45,508 bases of DNA from JABSOG01 sp041583135 (GCA_041583135.1 JBFHGJ010000045.1:1-45508); one strand, 5' to 3'; counted from the first letter of the stretch, positions 1-7,835 are shown. Notes: generated by a model not told the origin, from the letters alone. Translations and numbers: made by a program.

Positions 1-140
1 AAGCGATGGAAACTGTCACCTTCAACCAAGGCGGCGTTTATCCCCTGAGAGCGAAATATATGCTTGATCGCATCCGTCGTTGTGGTGGTGCCTGCACCAG
101 AGGAACCGGTGATCGCAATGATCGGATGAAGTTGTGACAT
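1..140 (-). CDS. prkB: Phosphoribulokinase family protein, N-terminal fragment
   Basis: The minus strand from the ATG at 140 encodes a protein beginning MSQLHPIIAITGSSGAGTTT and continuing to a VEGDSFHR motif at the window edge. The P-loop GSSGAGTT (about residues 12-19) and VEGDSFHR are the hallmarks of the phosphoribulokinase/uridine kinase family. The arrangement fits the PrkB-type proteins of heterotrophic gammaproteobacteria, which are usually uncharacterised and not part of a Calvin cycle. Only about 46 residues are visible, so the catalytic core cannot be checked. It is transcribed away from the following operon, and a 17-bp palindrome lies just upstream (168-184). Confidence 0.85.
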   Translation of the reverse strand, partial: MSQLHPIIAITGSSGAGTTTTTDAIKHIFRSQGINAALVEGDSFHR

Positions 141-541
141 TGTTGTTGGATGCCGAAAAACCTATACTGGTAGTTAAACTACCATACTTGAGCAAGTTAG
201 CCAATCAAGATACCGCCAATGGTGGTCTTATTTAAGCAAAAGTAAACTCGCGTTTCGGAGGACTTATGGTTATGACGTTTAGTTACTGAGTGACATTCGT
301 TGCTACAGCCACCTAGAGGGTTCCCCTTCCTTTGTCAGTCTAGGCCTAAACAGCGTCATTCTCGAATCCTTCCCTTCTAAGTATGATTTAATTGCTTATT
401 CCTGTAGAGCTGCTTTGATAGCGCGGCGGGATTACCTCAGTATAAATATGTCTTGAATGCCAATAGTCCTTGAATAAAAACAACAGAGTAGTTAGAGTTA
501 CGCACTTTAGATTCACCGCAAAACAAGTTCTAATTCTACTT
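141..541. other. Intergenic region between divergent prkB and the arabinolipid operon
   Basis: About 400 bases without a supported gene. It must hold the promoters of prkB (leftward) and of the UbiA-led operon (rightward). The only structure I see is the palindrome at 168-184. Short reading frames here, including a TTG-initiated upstream extension of the UbiA frame from 470, have no family support. Confidence 0.6.
168..184. promoter_or_regulatory. 17-bp palindrome upstream of prkB, operator candidate
   Basis: TGGTAGTTAAACTACCA is a perfect dyad (8-bp arms around one central A) lying 28 bp upstream of the prkB start. Its size and position suit a dimeric repressor site. No regulator can be named from sequence alone. 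Confidence 0.4.
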
Positions 542-1408
542 ATGAAAAACATTATCAAGTTGATGCGCCCTCATCAATATGTCAAAAATCTCTTTATTTT
601 TCTTCCTCTGTTTTTCTCCGGTAGCATTGCCAATGTTGAGCTTTTTCTTAAGGCTTTTATTGGTTTTTGCGCTTTTAGTTTGTGCGCTAGCGGTATTTAT
701 ATTTTAAATGACTATCGTGATATAGAGTCGGATAAAGAGCATCCTAAAAAGCGTCTTCGGCCATTGGCTTGTGGCGCTGTGAGAAAAAAGACCGCATTGA
801 TGTTGATGGTCCTACTATTTGGCTTTGGCGGGATTATTATTTGTGCTCAGTCTCTTAGTGCCGCCGCTATCATTTTGACCTATGTAATAATGAATGTGGC
901 CTACAGTTTTCAATTGAAACATGTCGCTATAATCGATGTATGCATTATTGGCGTTGGTTTTGTTCTAAGGCTATTTGTCGGCTCCGCAGTTACTGGTATT
1001 CATTTGTCGATGTGGATCGTAGTGATGACCTTTCTATTGGCTTTGTTTTTGGCATTGGCAAAACGGCGCGATGATACTCTAATATTTCTCGATACTGGAA
1101 AGAAATTGAGAAAGGTGGTTGATGGCTATAACTTGCAGTTTATTGATGCTGCGATGATGATTATGGCTGCTGTAGTGATTGTGGCTTATGTCCAATACAC
1201 CACATCTGTCGAAGTGATTGGACGATGGCATAGTGAACATTTGTATCTGACGGCATTTTTTGTTGTGGTTGGCATTTTACGATATTTGCAGATTGCCTTA
1301 GTCGAACAAAATAGTGGTTCGCCCACCCAATTACTGCTCAAAGATCGCTTTTTGCAGCTGACTGTTTTTGCATGGGTTGCTACTTTTGCGTGGATCATTT
1401 ATCTATGA
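542..1408 (+). CDS. UbiA-family prenyltransferase, decaprenyl-phosphate phosphoribosyltransferase type
   Basis: A 288-residue polytopic membrane protein. It starts MKNIIKLMRPHQYVKNLFIF, the typical N-terminus of the 5-phosphoribosyl-1-diphosphate:polyprenyl-phosphate transferases (mycobacterial Rv3806c/UbiA type). The Asp-rich metal-binding motif is NDYRDIESD (about residues 56-64), followed by KRLRPLA. The predicted reaction joins phosphoribose from PRPP to a polyprenyl phosphate on the inner membrane. The ATG at 542 is preferred over an in-frame TTG at 470, because the extra 24 residues are not family-like; no strong Shine-Dalgarno is seen. Its stop overlaps the next start (ATGA, 1405-1408), which suggests translational coupling. 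It is the first gene of a six-gene operon. Confidence 0.85.
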   Translation: MKNIIKLMRPHQYVKNLFIFLPLFFSGSIANVELFLKAFIGFCAFSLCASGIYILNDYRDIESDKEHPKKRLRPLACGAVRKKTALMLMVLLFGFGGIIICAQSLSAAAIILTYVIMNVAYSFQLKHVAIIDVCIIGVGFVLRLFVGSAVTGIHLSMWIVVMTFLLALFLALAKRRDDTLIFLDTGKKLRKVVDGYNLQFIDAAMMIMAAVVIVAYVQYTTSVEVIGRWHSEHLYLTAFFVVVGILRYLQIALVEQNSGSPTQLLLKDRFLQLTVFAWVATFAWIIYL

Positions 1409-1803
1409 TGATATTCAAGTACGCGCTGTTTGCAGTTGTATCTACCTTGCTAAATTTGCTGTTTCAGTTCAGTACGTTGTGGATCTATGATGGACAAGGG
1501 GCGTTGGTATTGGCCATGTGCAGTGGTACTGGTGCCGGGTTGATTTGTAAATATGTGCTAGACAAAAAGTTTATTTTTTATCATAAGCCCGAGTCTACAA
1601 CTCAAGATGCGAAAAAATTTCTGTTTTATACGCTAACTGGCGGCTTTACGACCTTTATTTTCTGGGGCACAGAAATTTGGTTTCATTGGATGTTTACTCA
1701 TTCTAGTGCCAAATATGTTGGAGCGGTCGTCGGTCTATCTATTGGTTATATCATTAAGTATTTTCTTGATAAGAAGTATGTTTTTAAGGAAGCCGCAGTA
1801 TGA
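1405..1803 (+). CDS. GtrA-family membrane protein, putative polyprenyl-phosphate sugar flippase component
   Basis: A 132-residue protein with about four hydrophobic spans. It has the GtrA/DPMS pattern: FKYALFAVVSTLLNLLFQF near the start, LICKYVLDKKFIF in the middle and a closing YIIKYFLDKKYVF. GtrA proteins help move polyprenyl-linked sugars across the membrane or act as accessory subunits. In Mycobacterium a GtrA-like gene (Rv3789) sits directly before dprE1, as here. The start ATG at 1405 overlaps the preceding stop, and its own stop overlaps the next ATG (1800). Its exact role (flippase or recruiter of other enzymes) is uncertain in all organisms. Confidence 0.82.
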   Translation: MMIFKYALFAVVSTLLNLLFQFSTLWIYDGQGALVLAMCSGTGAGLICKYVLDKKFIFYHKPESTTQDAKKFLFYTLTGGFTTFIFWGTEIWFHWMFTHSSAKYVGAVVGLSIGYIIKYFLDKKYVFKEAAV

Positions 1804-3098
1804 AGTTACAAAGCTGGGGACGCTATCCGAGCTGTAATGGAAAAGCTTATCGTTTCGAGGATAGCGAGCAACTACTATCACTGATGACACAACATGAGCA
1901 GCTCATCGCGTATGGTAACGGTCGTAGTTATGGAGACAGCGCGTTAAGTCAGGCTATGGTACAAACCCGCTCGCAAGACTTATTTTTGAGCTTTGACTCT
2001 CAAACCGGTGTATTGCATGTGCAAAGTGGTGTCTTACTCTCTGAGATTATTAGCGCCATGGTCCCTCAAGGGTGGTTTTTACATGTGGTTCCAGGTACTA
2101 AACTGATCACCATCGGTGGCGCAATTGCCAGTGATGTGCATGGTAAGAATCATCATCAGGCTGGTTGCTTTAGTCAAAGTGTTGTTGATTTTCGTTTGAT
2201 GTTACCCTCTGGTGAGATCATTGAGTGTTCTAAGAAGCAAAACACCGCGCTTTTCCAAGCGACTTGTGGTGGCATGGGATTGACGGGGGTCATCTTAGAT
2301 GCACGTATTAAGCTTAAGCCGATTACTAGCAACGTCATTGATCAGACCACAATAAAAACCCGCAACCTTAAGCAAACCTTTGAGGCTTTTGAGCAGCATT
2401 TTGACAGTCCTTATTCGGTCGCGTGGATTGATTGTTTGGCAAAAGGTGATAATTTGGGTCGTAGTTTGCTGATGGTCGGCGATTTTCTTGATAAGGGTGG
2501 GCTTGAGTATAGAACTCCTGAAAAATTAAGTGTGCCGATAGAGTTTCCTAGCTTTGCCCTTAATCGTTGGTCTGTATCTGCCTTCAATTGGCTTTACTAT
2601 TCCAAAGTCACAGAGCCTGTATCAAAGCAAAAAGTTACCATTGATGGCTTTTTCTTTCCCTTAGACGCGATTGGTCAGTGGAATCGCATTTATGGCAAAC
2701 AGGGCTTTACGCAATATCAGTTTATTTTACCTAAGGAGTGCAGTTACGAGGGACTTCAGCTGATATTACAAGCGATCTCTGATTCTGGAAAGGGCTCATT
2801 CTTAGCGGTATTGAAGCTCTACGGGCCGCAAAACGAAAACTTTCTTTCCTTTCCTCTAGAGGGGTATTCTTTGGCGCTCGACTTTAAAATAGAGCCGGGT
2901 CTATTGCCTTTGCTTGATAGACTGGACCAGATAGTGCTCGCTTATGGTGGCAGAATTTACCTAGCAAAAGATGCTCGTGTATCTAAAGCGGTATTTGAAC
3001 AGGGCTATCCTCAAGTGGACGTTTTTCGAGCGCTTCGAGAGAAGTATCAACTAAACAAAACGTTCAACTCTTTACAATCGAAACGATTGGGACTTTAA
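1800..3098 (+). CDS. DprE1-like FAD-dependent decaprenylphosphoryl-ribose 2'-oxidase
   Basis: A 432-residue protein co-linear with mycobacterial DprE1. Visible landmarks are the N-terminal WGR, the FAD-binding GNGRSYGDSA (about 39-48), PGTKLITIGGAIASDVHGKNHH with the flavin-linking His at about 114, and IYLAKDAR with the catalytic-type Lys at about 390. It should oxidise the 2'-OH of polyprenylphosphoryl-ribose to the keto intermediate, the first half of epimerisation to D-arabinose. The position matching the benzothiazinone-reactive Cys387 of DprE1 is Ala (about 359, in SLALDF). Numbering is offset by 28 at both this site and the catalytic Lys, so the alignment is consistent. It is coupled to gtrA by a 4-bp overlap and sits 3 bp before the reductase. 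Confidence 0.88.
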   Translation: MKLQSWGRYPSCNGKAYRFEDSEQLLSLMTQHEQLIAYGNGRSYGDSALSQAMVQTRSQDLFLSFDSQTGVLHVQSGVLLSEIISAMVPQGWFLHVVPGTKLITIGGAIASDVHGKNHHQAGCFSQSVVDFRLMLPSGEIIECSKKQNTALFQATCGGMGLTGVILDARIKLKPITSNVIDQTTIKTRNLKQTFEAFEQHFDSPYSVAWIDCLAKGDNLGRSLLMVGDFLDKGGLEYRTPEKLSVPIEFPSFALNRWSVSAFNWLYYSKVTEPVSKQKVTIDGFFFPLDAIGQWNRIYGKQGFTQYQFILPKECSYEGLQLILQAISDSGKGSFLAVLKLYGPQNENFLSFPLEGYSLALDFKIEPGLLPLLDRLDQIVLAYGGRIYLAKDARVSKAVFEQGYPQVDVFRALREKYQLNKTFNSLQSKRLGL

Positions 3099-3101
3099 CT
3101 G

Positions 3102-3833
3102 ATGAGTTACATATTAATTGTTGGTGCTAAAAGTGATATCGCAAAAGCCTTGGCACGGCAGTATGCTGAAAATGGCTATGATTTATACCTTGCAGCGCGC
3201 GACTCGCAAAGCCTTGAACCTTTGGCAAATGATATTAAAGTGCGCTTTGGGCGTGCTATTGAGTGTGTTGAGCTTGATATTTTGGATACTGACAGCCACC
3301 AAGATTTTTTTGACGGACTAGTAGAAAAACCTCTGGGTGTTATTTCTGCTGTGGGTTATTTAGGCGAACAGGCTAAAGCCGAAGTTGACTTCAAAGAAGC
3401 GCGCAGAATCATCGATACCAACTATACCGGATTGGTCAGCCTGTTGAATATAGTTGCACAGAATTTGGCATCTAGACGTTGTGGCTTCATTGTCGGCATA
3501 AGCTCTGTTGCTGGTGACAGGGGGCGCAAGTCCAATTATTTCTATGGTGCTGCCAAAGCCGCATTCACTGCTTATTTGTCTGGTCTTAGAAATCGTTTGT
3601 ATCAGCACAAGGTGCATGTGATGACCGTCAAGCCTGGGTTTGTCAACACTAAGATGACCGCTGGAATGGACTTACCAGAAAAGCTAACCGCAGAACCCGA
3701 GGAAGTGGCATTGGCTATATTTAAAGGGCAACAGGCGAATCGAAATGAAATCTATGTACGCTGGATTTGGCGTTATATAATGCTCGTTATTCGACTAATA
3801 CCTGAATGGAAATTTAAAGGAATGAGTATATGA
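3102..3833 (+). CDS. DprE2-like short-chain dehydrogenase (keto-ribose reductase)
   Basis: A 243-residue short-chain dehydrogenase/reductase. It has a Rossmann start (ILIVGAKSDIAKALA, residues 4-18), a catalytic Ser in GISSVAG (about 134-135) and YxxxK as Y148-GAA-K152. Lying immediately after the DprE1-like oxidase, it is best read as the NAD(P)H-dependent reductase that completes the 2'-epimerisation, giving polyprenylphosphoryl-D-arabinofuranose. The gene follows the oxidase by 3 bp and overlaps the next gene by 4 bp (ATGA at 3830). Assignment to DprE2 rests on operon context; the SDR family alone would not give substrate specificity. Confidence 0.85.
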   Translation: MSYILIVGAKSDIAKALARQYAENGYDLYLAARDSQSLEPLANDIKVRFGRAIECVELDILDTDSHQDFFDGLVEKPLGVISAVGYLGEQAKAEVDFKEARRIIDTNYTGLVSLLNIVAQNLASRRCGFIVGISSVAGDRGRKSNYFYGAAKAAFTAYLSGLRNRLYQHKVHVMTVKPGFVNTKMTAGMDLPEKLTAEPEEVALAIFKGQQANRNEIYVRWIWRYIMLVIRLIPEWKFKGMSI

Positions 3834-5200
3834 GTGAGGTGTTTTCTGCTATGAAAGACCGATTTTTGCCGATAGAAGCGCCTTTTAAAGTGCTGCTACT
3901 TATTTTGTTGGCTTGGGGCGGGCTTGCGATAGCCAACGCCGTTGTTTATTACCTTGGGTTACCTGTGTCAACTTCTTGGACTTTCCCAATTTCAATTCTG
4001 ACTTTGAGACTCAGCCCATCGGCGCTGTTGATCTCTGGTGCTTGGCTGATCGGTTTTGGGCTATTCTTTTTGCTAGCGATGTATCGCAAGTGGTATGAAA
4101 CATTTACCGCTGTAATAGGGGCGGGCGCGGTATTGATTATCTTAGGTAATCTTATCCAGGGAGGTGTACAAAGCGCGTTTTATGACCCGATTTCATTAGG
4201 TGACATTCAGTATTACCACGATGCTATTAAAATTAATGATTGGCAACATTGGCTGGGGAATTTTAACCAGTTGCAAGGGCAACTTAACGACCATAGTCGG
4301 ACTCACCCGCCGGGGACTGTTTTATTGCATTATGCCTTGCTTGATGGTCACTCAGAGCATTTCATCGCGTGGTTTTTTGGATTCATCGGATTATTATCCT
4401 TACCTCTGATCTATCAGATATTTCTGACTATCAGTGATGACAAAGGATTCGCTGGTAAGGTGACTATACTCTATAGCGTACTGCCTGCCGCTAACATTTA
4501 CACCTTAATGAGTATTGATGCGGTTGTGGTGACATGCCTCAATCTGGCTCTATTGGGAGTCGTACAACTGGTTAAGACAAATAATCGCTTTAGTCTTCAT
4601 AGTTATCTTTTCATTTTTGTGGGATTGTCTGTGGGTAGTAGTTTAACCTTCGGCACTTTACATATGTGGGCCGTCTTGTTCTGTTTTGCCATCTATATGT
4701 TTAAGTTTTACGGCAATAGACAAATACTTGGGGCATTCTTAGCGAGTGGCTTCGGTTATTTAGCTCTTGTGTTATTGTTAATCCCTGTTTTTGGTTTTAA
4801 TTACTTCGAAGCCTTCTTTAGCGCATCTCGCCTTGAAAATCCCAATGGTATGTTATTACTGGCTAATCCCTTAGGTTATTTTGCGACTCGAATTGAGAAC
4901 ATCTCAGAGATCTTGTTGTTCTTGTCGTTGTGGGGGGCGTATGAGATTGTGACCAGACTGAACCTTAAGACGGCGAAAGATCCGTATGTGGCGTTGACCA
5001 ATACTGCTATTTGGGTATTACTGGCCATGTTTCTCACTGGCGCTTATCGGACGGGGGAAACCGCGAGAGCTTGCTTGTTTATGTTGCCTTACTTATTGTT
5101 TACCTTACGCAATGTGTCGCCGAAGTTACTGCTTAGTCTGACTTCCTTTGCGGCGCTGCAAACAGGTGCTATGCAATTGTTAGGTAGTTACTTTTGGTAG
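3830..5200 (+). CDS. Polytopic membrane protein, GT-C-like candidate arabinosyltransferase
   Basis: A 456-residue protein with roughly ten or more hydrophobic spans. After two or three N-terminal spans there is a hydrophilic loop with GDIQYYHDAI and RTHPPGTVLLHY (about residues 124-165). An acidic residue in the first outer loop followed by an HPPG-type motif is typical of GT-C glycosyltransferases that use polyprenyl-phosphate sugars. It occupies the slot held by arabinosyltransferase aftA (Rv3792) after dprE2 in Mycobacterium. It therefore likely transfers D-arabinofuranose from the lipid carrier to a periplasmic acceptor, whose identity (pilin, O-antigen or other glycan) cannot be read from the window. 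No closer family is recognised with certainty. Confidence 0.65.
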   Translation: MSEVFSAMKDRFLPIEAPFKVLLLILLAWGGLAIANAVVYYLGLPVSTSWTFPISILTLRLSPSALLISGAWLIGFGLFFLLAMYRKWYETFTAVIGAGAVLIILGNLIQGGVQSAFYDPISLGDIQYYHDAIKINDWQHWLGNFNQLQGQLNDHSRTHPPGTVLLHYALLDGHSEHFIAWFFGFIGLLSLPLIYQIFLTISDDKGFAGKVTILYSVLPAANIYTLMSIDAVVVTCLNLALLGVVQLVKTNNRFSLHSYLFIFVGLSVGSSLTFGTLHMWAVLFCFAIYMFKFYGNRQILGAFLASGFGYLALVLLLIPVFGFNYFEAFFSASRLENPNGMLLLANPLGYFATRIENISEILLFLSLWGAYEIVTRLNLKTAKDPYVALTNTAIWVLLAMFLTGAYRTGETARACLFMLPYLLFTLRNVSPKLLLSLTSFAALQTGAMQLLGSYFW

Positions 5201-5790
5201 GCAAAACACTGGCTCTGTTTGACTTTGATGGTACGATGACCGTCAAAGACAGCTTATTTGACTTTATACGCTTTTGTTGTGGTCGTTGGAAACTATATGC
5301 AGGCCTTGTGGTGATGTCACCTGTTTTGCTGGCCTTCATATTTAAATTGATTAAGAACGATGTCGCCAAGCAGAAGCTTTTGGCTTACTTTTTTAGCGGC
5401 TGGACTGTCGAGCGGTTCAACCTTGCTGGTGAGCGGTATGCTAAGGAGCGTATAGCAACTCTATTAAGACCAAAAGCGATTGAGCGGCTCAATTGGCACA
5501 AAGCTCAAGGGCATAGGGTCATCATTGTATCGGCATCCATTGACACTTGGCTAAAAGGTTTTTGCCAATCACAACAGATTGAGTTGTTGAGCACCCAAAT
5601 GGCGGCGAATGATGGGGTTATCGTCGGAAAATTTGCCAATGCCAACTGTCATGGTCAAGAGAAAGTCAATCGAATTAAGGCACACTTATCATTAGATGAT
5701 TATGAGCTGATATACGCCTACGGGGATAGCAGTGGCGATAAACAAATGTTAGCCATCGCGGATAAACCATTTTATAAGCCATTTGAATAA
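5194..5790 (+). CDS. HAD-IB family phosphatase, candidate polyprenylphosphoryl-phosphoribose phosphatase
   Basis: A 198-residue haloacid-dehalogenase phosphatase. Motif I is LFDFDGTMT (nucleophile in the first DxD), motif II lies in VIIVSASID, and motif III/IV is YAYGDSSGDKQML. The N-terminal segment also contains a hydrophobic stretch (LYAGLVVMSPVLLAFIFKLI), as in HAD-IB relatives acting on lipid phosphates. The arabinose-lipid pathway needs a phosphatase between the prenyltransferase and the DprE1 step, and this gene is the only candidate in the operon. A HAD enzyme would replace the PAP2-type Rv3807c of Mycobacterium. The only plausible start is TTG at 5194, overlapping the previous stop by 7 bases, so it is probably translated by coupling. 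Confidence 0.78.
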   Translation: MVGKTLALFDFDGTMTVKDSLFDFIRFCCGRWKLYAGLVVMSPVLLAFIFKLIKNDVAKQKLLAYFFSGWTVERFNLAGERYAKERIATLLRPKAIERLNWHKAQGHRVIIVSASIDTWLKGFCQSQQIELLSTQMAANDGVIVGKFANANCHGQEKVNRIKAHLSLDDYELIYAYGDSSGDKQMLAIADKPFYKPFE

Positions 5791-5869
5791 CAAAGATTGC
5801 ATTTTTAACTGGAAAAACAGGTTGTTGAAGGCTAAATTAACAAACCCTTTTTCTAAAAAGAGCCATTTT

Positions 5870-6802
5870 ATGTTAAAGCCTGTTCTTTCTCGTCTTGTTA
5901 GAGCCAGTGCAATGATTGCTGGGGTATCATTGAGTTTAAGCGCGGTAGCGGCCGATGGTCCACCCGGCAGCGATATCTACCTTGCCGACCTTGAAAAAAA
6001 CACCCTAGGGTTTTACGTTGCCAAAAATTTTAGCCAGTTGACCGAGCGCAAAGGTTATGACAACCAGCCTTATTTCTTACCCGATGGTAGCGGCATCTTA
6101 TATACGGCAATGTTGCCGATGGACAATGGCGAATATCAGGCAGATAGCTTCGAGTACAGCTTCAAAACCAAGCAACACACCAATTTAACGCAATCTGAGT
6201 TGAGTGAATACTCACCGATGCTGATGCTTGGTGGTAGGGCTTTTTCGACCATTGTGGTGGAAAGAGATGGCAAGCAGCGGTTGTGGGGACACCCTTTTCA
6301 TCGTAAAGGCAAAAGCTATAAATTGCTGGATGTCGAACCGGTTGGCTATCACGCTTGGGGTAAAAAAGGCGCTTTGGCGATGTTTGTATTGGGCGAACCT
6401 AATACCCTGCAATATAAAGAAAATTTTCGTGCAGAGTTACTCGCGGTAGCAAAAGACATCGGCCGTAGCATTCGCTATGTGGCCAGTCGCAACAACTTTA
6501 GTTTTACCGAGCTTAAAGAAGATGGGCAATGGTGGCTGTCTGAGTTTAATGTCGATACCGTCAAAATTGACAAGTTGGTACCGATGCCTAAAGAAACTGG
6601 CTATTACACTTGGATTGACGATACGACGGCGGTCACCGCTATCGGCACCATGTTGTATACTTGGCGTTATGACAACAAGGCTGAGCAAACCGTTAAAAAC
6701 TGGCAAAAATGGGTAGATGCGTCTAGTGTGTGTAAGACAAAGATCAGTCGTTTAGCAGTAAACTCAGACCAGAGCAAGTTGGCCTTTGTTTGCGATGAAT
6801 AG
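5870..6802 (+). CDS. Secreted protein with TolB/PD40-like beta-propeller repeats
   Basis: A 310-residue protein with a signal peptide at residues 1-26 or so (MLKPVLSRLVRASAMIAGVSLSLSAVAA, ending SAVAA before DGPPG). The mature part has propeller-like segments such as IYLADLEKNTLG, NQPYFLPDGSGILYTA, EYSPMLMLGG and ISRLAVNSDQSKLAFVCD, resembling the PD40/TolB strand pattern (x-P-x-x-SPDGxxIxF). Its function is unknown and a periplasmic location is inferred. An in-frame TTG at 5783 overlaps the HAD stop, but the ATG at 5870 starts directly at the signal peptide and is chosen. It lies 79 bp after the arabinose operon, so co-transcription is possible but not shown. Confidence 0.65.
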   Translation: MLKPVLSRLVRASAMIAGVSLSLSAVAADGPPGSDIYLADLEKNTLGFYVAKNFSQLTERKGYDNQPYFLPDGSGILYTAMLPMDNGEYQADSFEYSFKTKQHTNLTQSELSEYSPMLMLGGRAFSTIVVERDGKQRLWGHPFHRKGKSYKLLDVEPVGYHAWGKKGALAMFVLGEPNTLQYKENFRAELLAVAKDIGRSIRYVASRNNFSFTELKEDGQWWLSEFNVDTVKIDKLVPMPKETGYYTWIDDTTAVTAIGTMLYTWRYDNKAEQTVKNWQKWVDASSVCKTKISRLAVNSDQSKLAFVCDE

Positions 6803-6811
6803 GAGCAAGTG

Positions 6812-7201
6812 ATGTTTACTATGGTGTTGTGTTTGTTTATCGCGGTGATGTTGCCGATGCTCGCCAAAGGCCCAGTTGCCGCAGCCATGCATAAACTTGG
6901 TGGCTATAACAATAAGCATCCTAGAGCGCAGCAGGCGCAATTGACCGGTTTTGGTGCGAGGGCATTGGCTGCACATCAAAATGCCTTTGAGGCGGTGATA
7001 ATGTTTGCCCCAGCGGCGCTCAGTGCGATGATTGTTGGGGTAAGTAAAGAGATGGAGTTGGCGGCGATGGTTTTTATCGGCGCACGGGTTGTCTATAACC
7101 TGTTGTATCTGGCTAACCTGCATTTGTTTCGCTCATTGACTTGGGCTGTTGGGTTAGGCTGTACTGTCTATATTTTCTGGCAAGTGCTGGTGGCTTTGTG
7201 A
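6812..7201 (+). CDS. MAPEG-family membrane protein
   Basis: A 129-residue protein with four hydrophobic spans and the MAPEG pattern: an N-terminal span, then AHQNAFEAVIMFAPAALSA and ARVVYNLLYLANLHLFRSLTWAVG. MAPEG proteins include glutathione-dependent membrane enzymes, but bacterial members of this type are mostly uncharacterised. AGGAGC (6801-6806) lies 5 bases before the ATG at 6812 and overlaps the preceding stop. The adjacent GTG at 6809 is too close to the ribosome site. It is coupled to the following SRPBCC gene through a GTGA overlap at 7198-7201. Confidence 0.8.
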   Translation: MFTMVLCLFIAVMLPMLAKGPVAAAMHKLGGYNNKHPRAQQAQLTGFGARALAAHQNAFEAVIMFAPAALSAMIVGVSKEMELAAMVFIGARVVYNLLYLANLHLFRSLTWAVGLGCTVYIFWQVLVAL

Positions 7202-7713
7202 AAAAGCTCATCACCGTCTTATTGGCGCTGTCGTTGGTAAGTCTACCTGTGGCGGCTGAGATCACTGAGCAATCAGAACATAGCTTTGTGGTTAAACAGC
7301 AATTTATCAGCGATAAGGAGCCTGCACTGATCTTTGCTGCATTTAAGCAGGTACAACAGTGGTGGGAGGCTGATCACAGCTTTGGTGGTAAAGCCGAAAT
7401 GCTGTATTTTGATTTTGCCAAAGAGCGTTGTTTTTGTGAAAAGTTACCAGATGGTGGCTTTGTTCGTCACCTTGAGGTGATCCACATGCAGCCGAATAAG
7501 CGGGTGGTTTTTTCGGGCGGCCTTGGTCCGTTACAAGATCAGCCGGTTGTTGGTAAGTTGATCTGGCAGTTTGAGGTGCTTGAACAGGGGGTTGAAGTGA
7601 GCGCTGAGTATCGCGTTTACGGTCAAATCATTGGCGGTATGGGCAAATGGCCCGGGGCGGTCGATTTTGTATTAGGCGCTCAGGTTAAACGCTTGCAAGA
7701 ACAGCTTAAATAA
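7198..7713 (+). CDS. SRPBCC-fold (START/AHSA1-like) secreted protein
   Basis: A 171-residue protein starting at a GTG that overlaps the MAPEG stop. It begins with a signal peptide (MKKLITVLLALSLVSLPVAAE). The mature region, with PALIFAAFKQVQQWWEADHSFGG near the front and KLIWQFEVLEQGVEVSAEYRVYG near the end, matches the helix-grip SRPBCC fold. Such proteins bind hydrophobic ligands, but the ligand here is unknown. Export is unusual for the family and suggests a periplasmic binding role, perhaps with the membrane protein encoded just before it. A bidirectional terminator follows at 7733-7760. Confidence 0.7.
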   Translation: MKKLITVLLALSLVSLPVAAEITEQSEHSFVVKQQFISDKEPALIFAAFKQVQQWWEADHSFGGKAEMLYFDFAKERCFCEKLPDGGFVRHLEVIHMQPNKRVVFSGGLGPLQDQPVVGKLIWQFEVLEQGVEVSAEYRVYGQIIGGMGKWPGAVDFVLGAQVKRLQEQLK

Positions 7714-7732
7714 CCTGGTTTGAACTCGGGAT

Positions 7733-7760
7733 AAAAAACGCCGGAATGCCGGCGTTTTTT
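7733..7760. terminator. Bidirectional rho-independent terminator between SRPBCC gene and purD
   Basis: CGCCGG-AATG-CCGGCG stem-loop flanked by A6 on the left and T6 on the right. It serves the convergent SRPBCC gene (rightward) and purD (leftward). Confidence 0.9.
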
Positions 7761-7835
7761 AGATTATGGCCATGGGTGGCGGGTATGCCTACGCTGTCGG
7801 GAACATTCGTAGGCGATGAGTTACGCAAACTTGAG

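Noticed and set aside
470..541. N-terminal extension of the UbiA-family gene from a TTG at 470
   Set aside because: The added 24 residues are basic and polar and not seen in the family, which normally begins at the RPHQYVKN segment reached from ATG 542.
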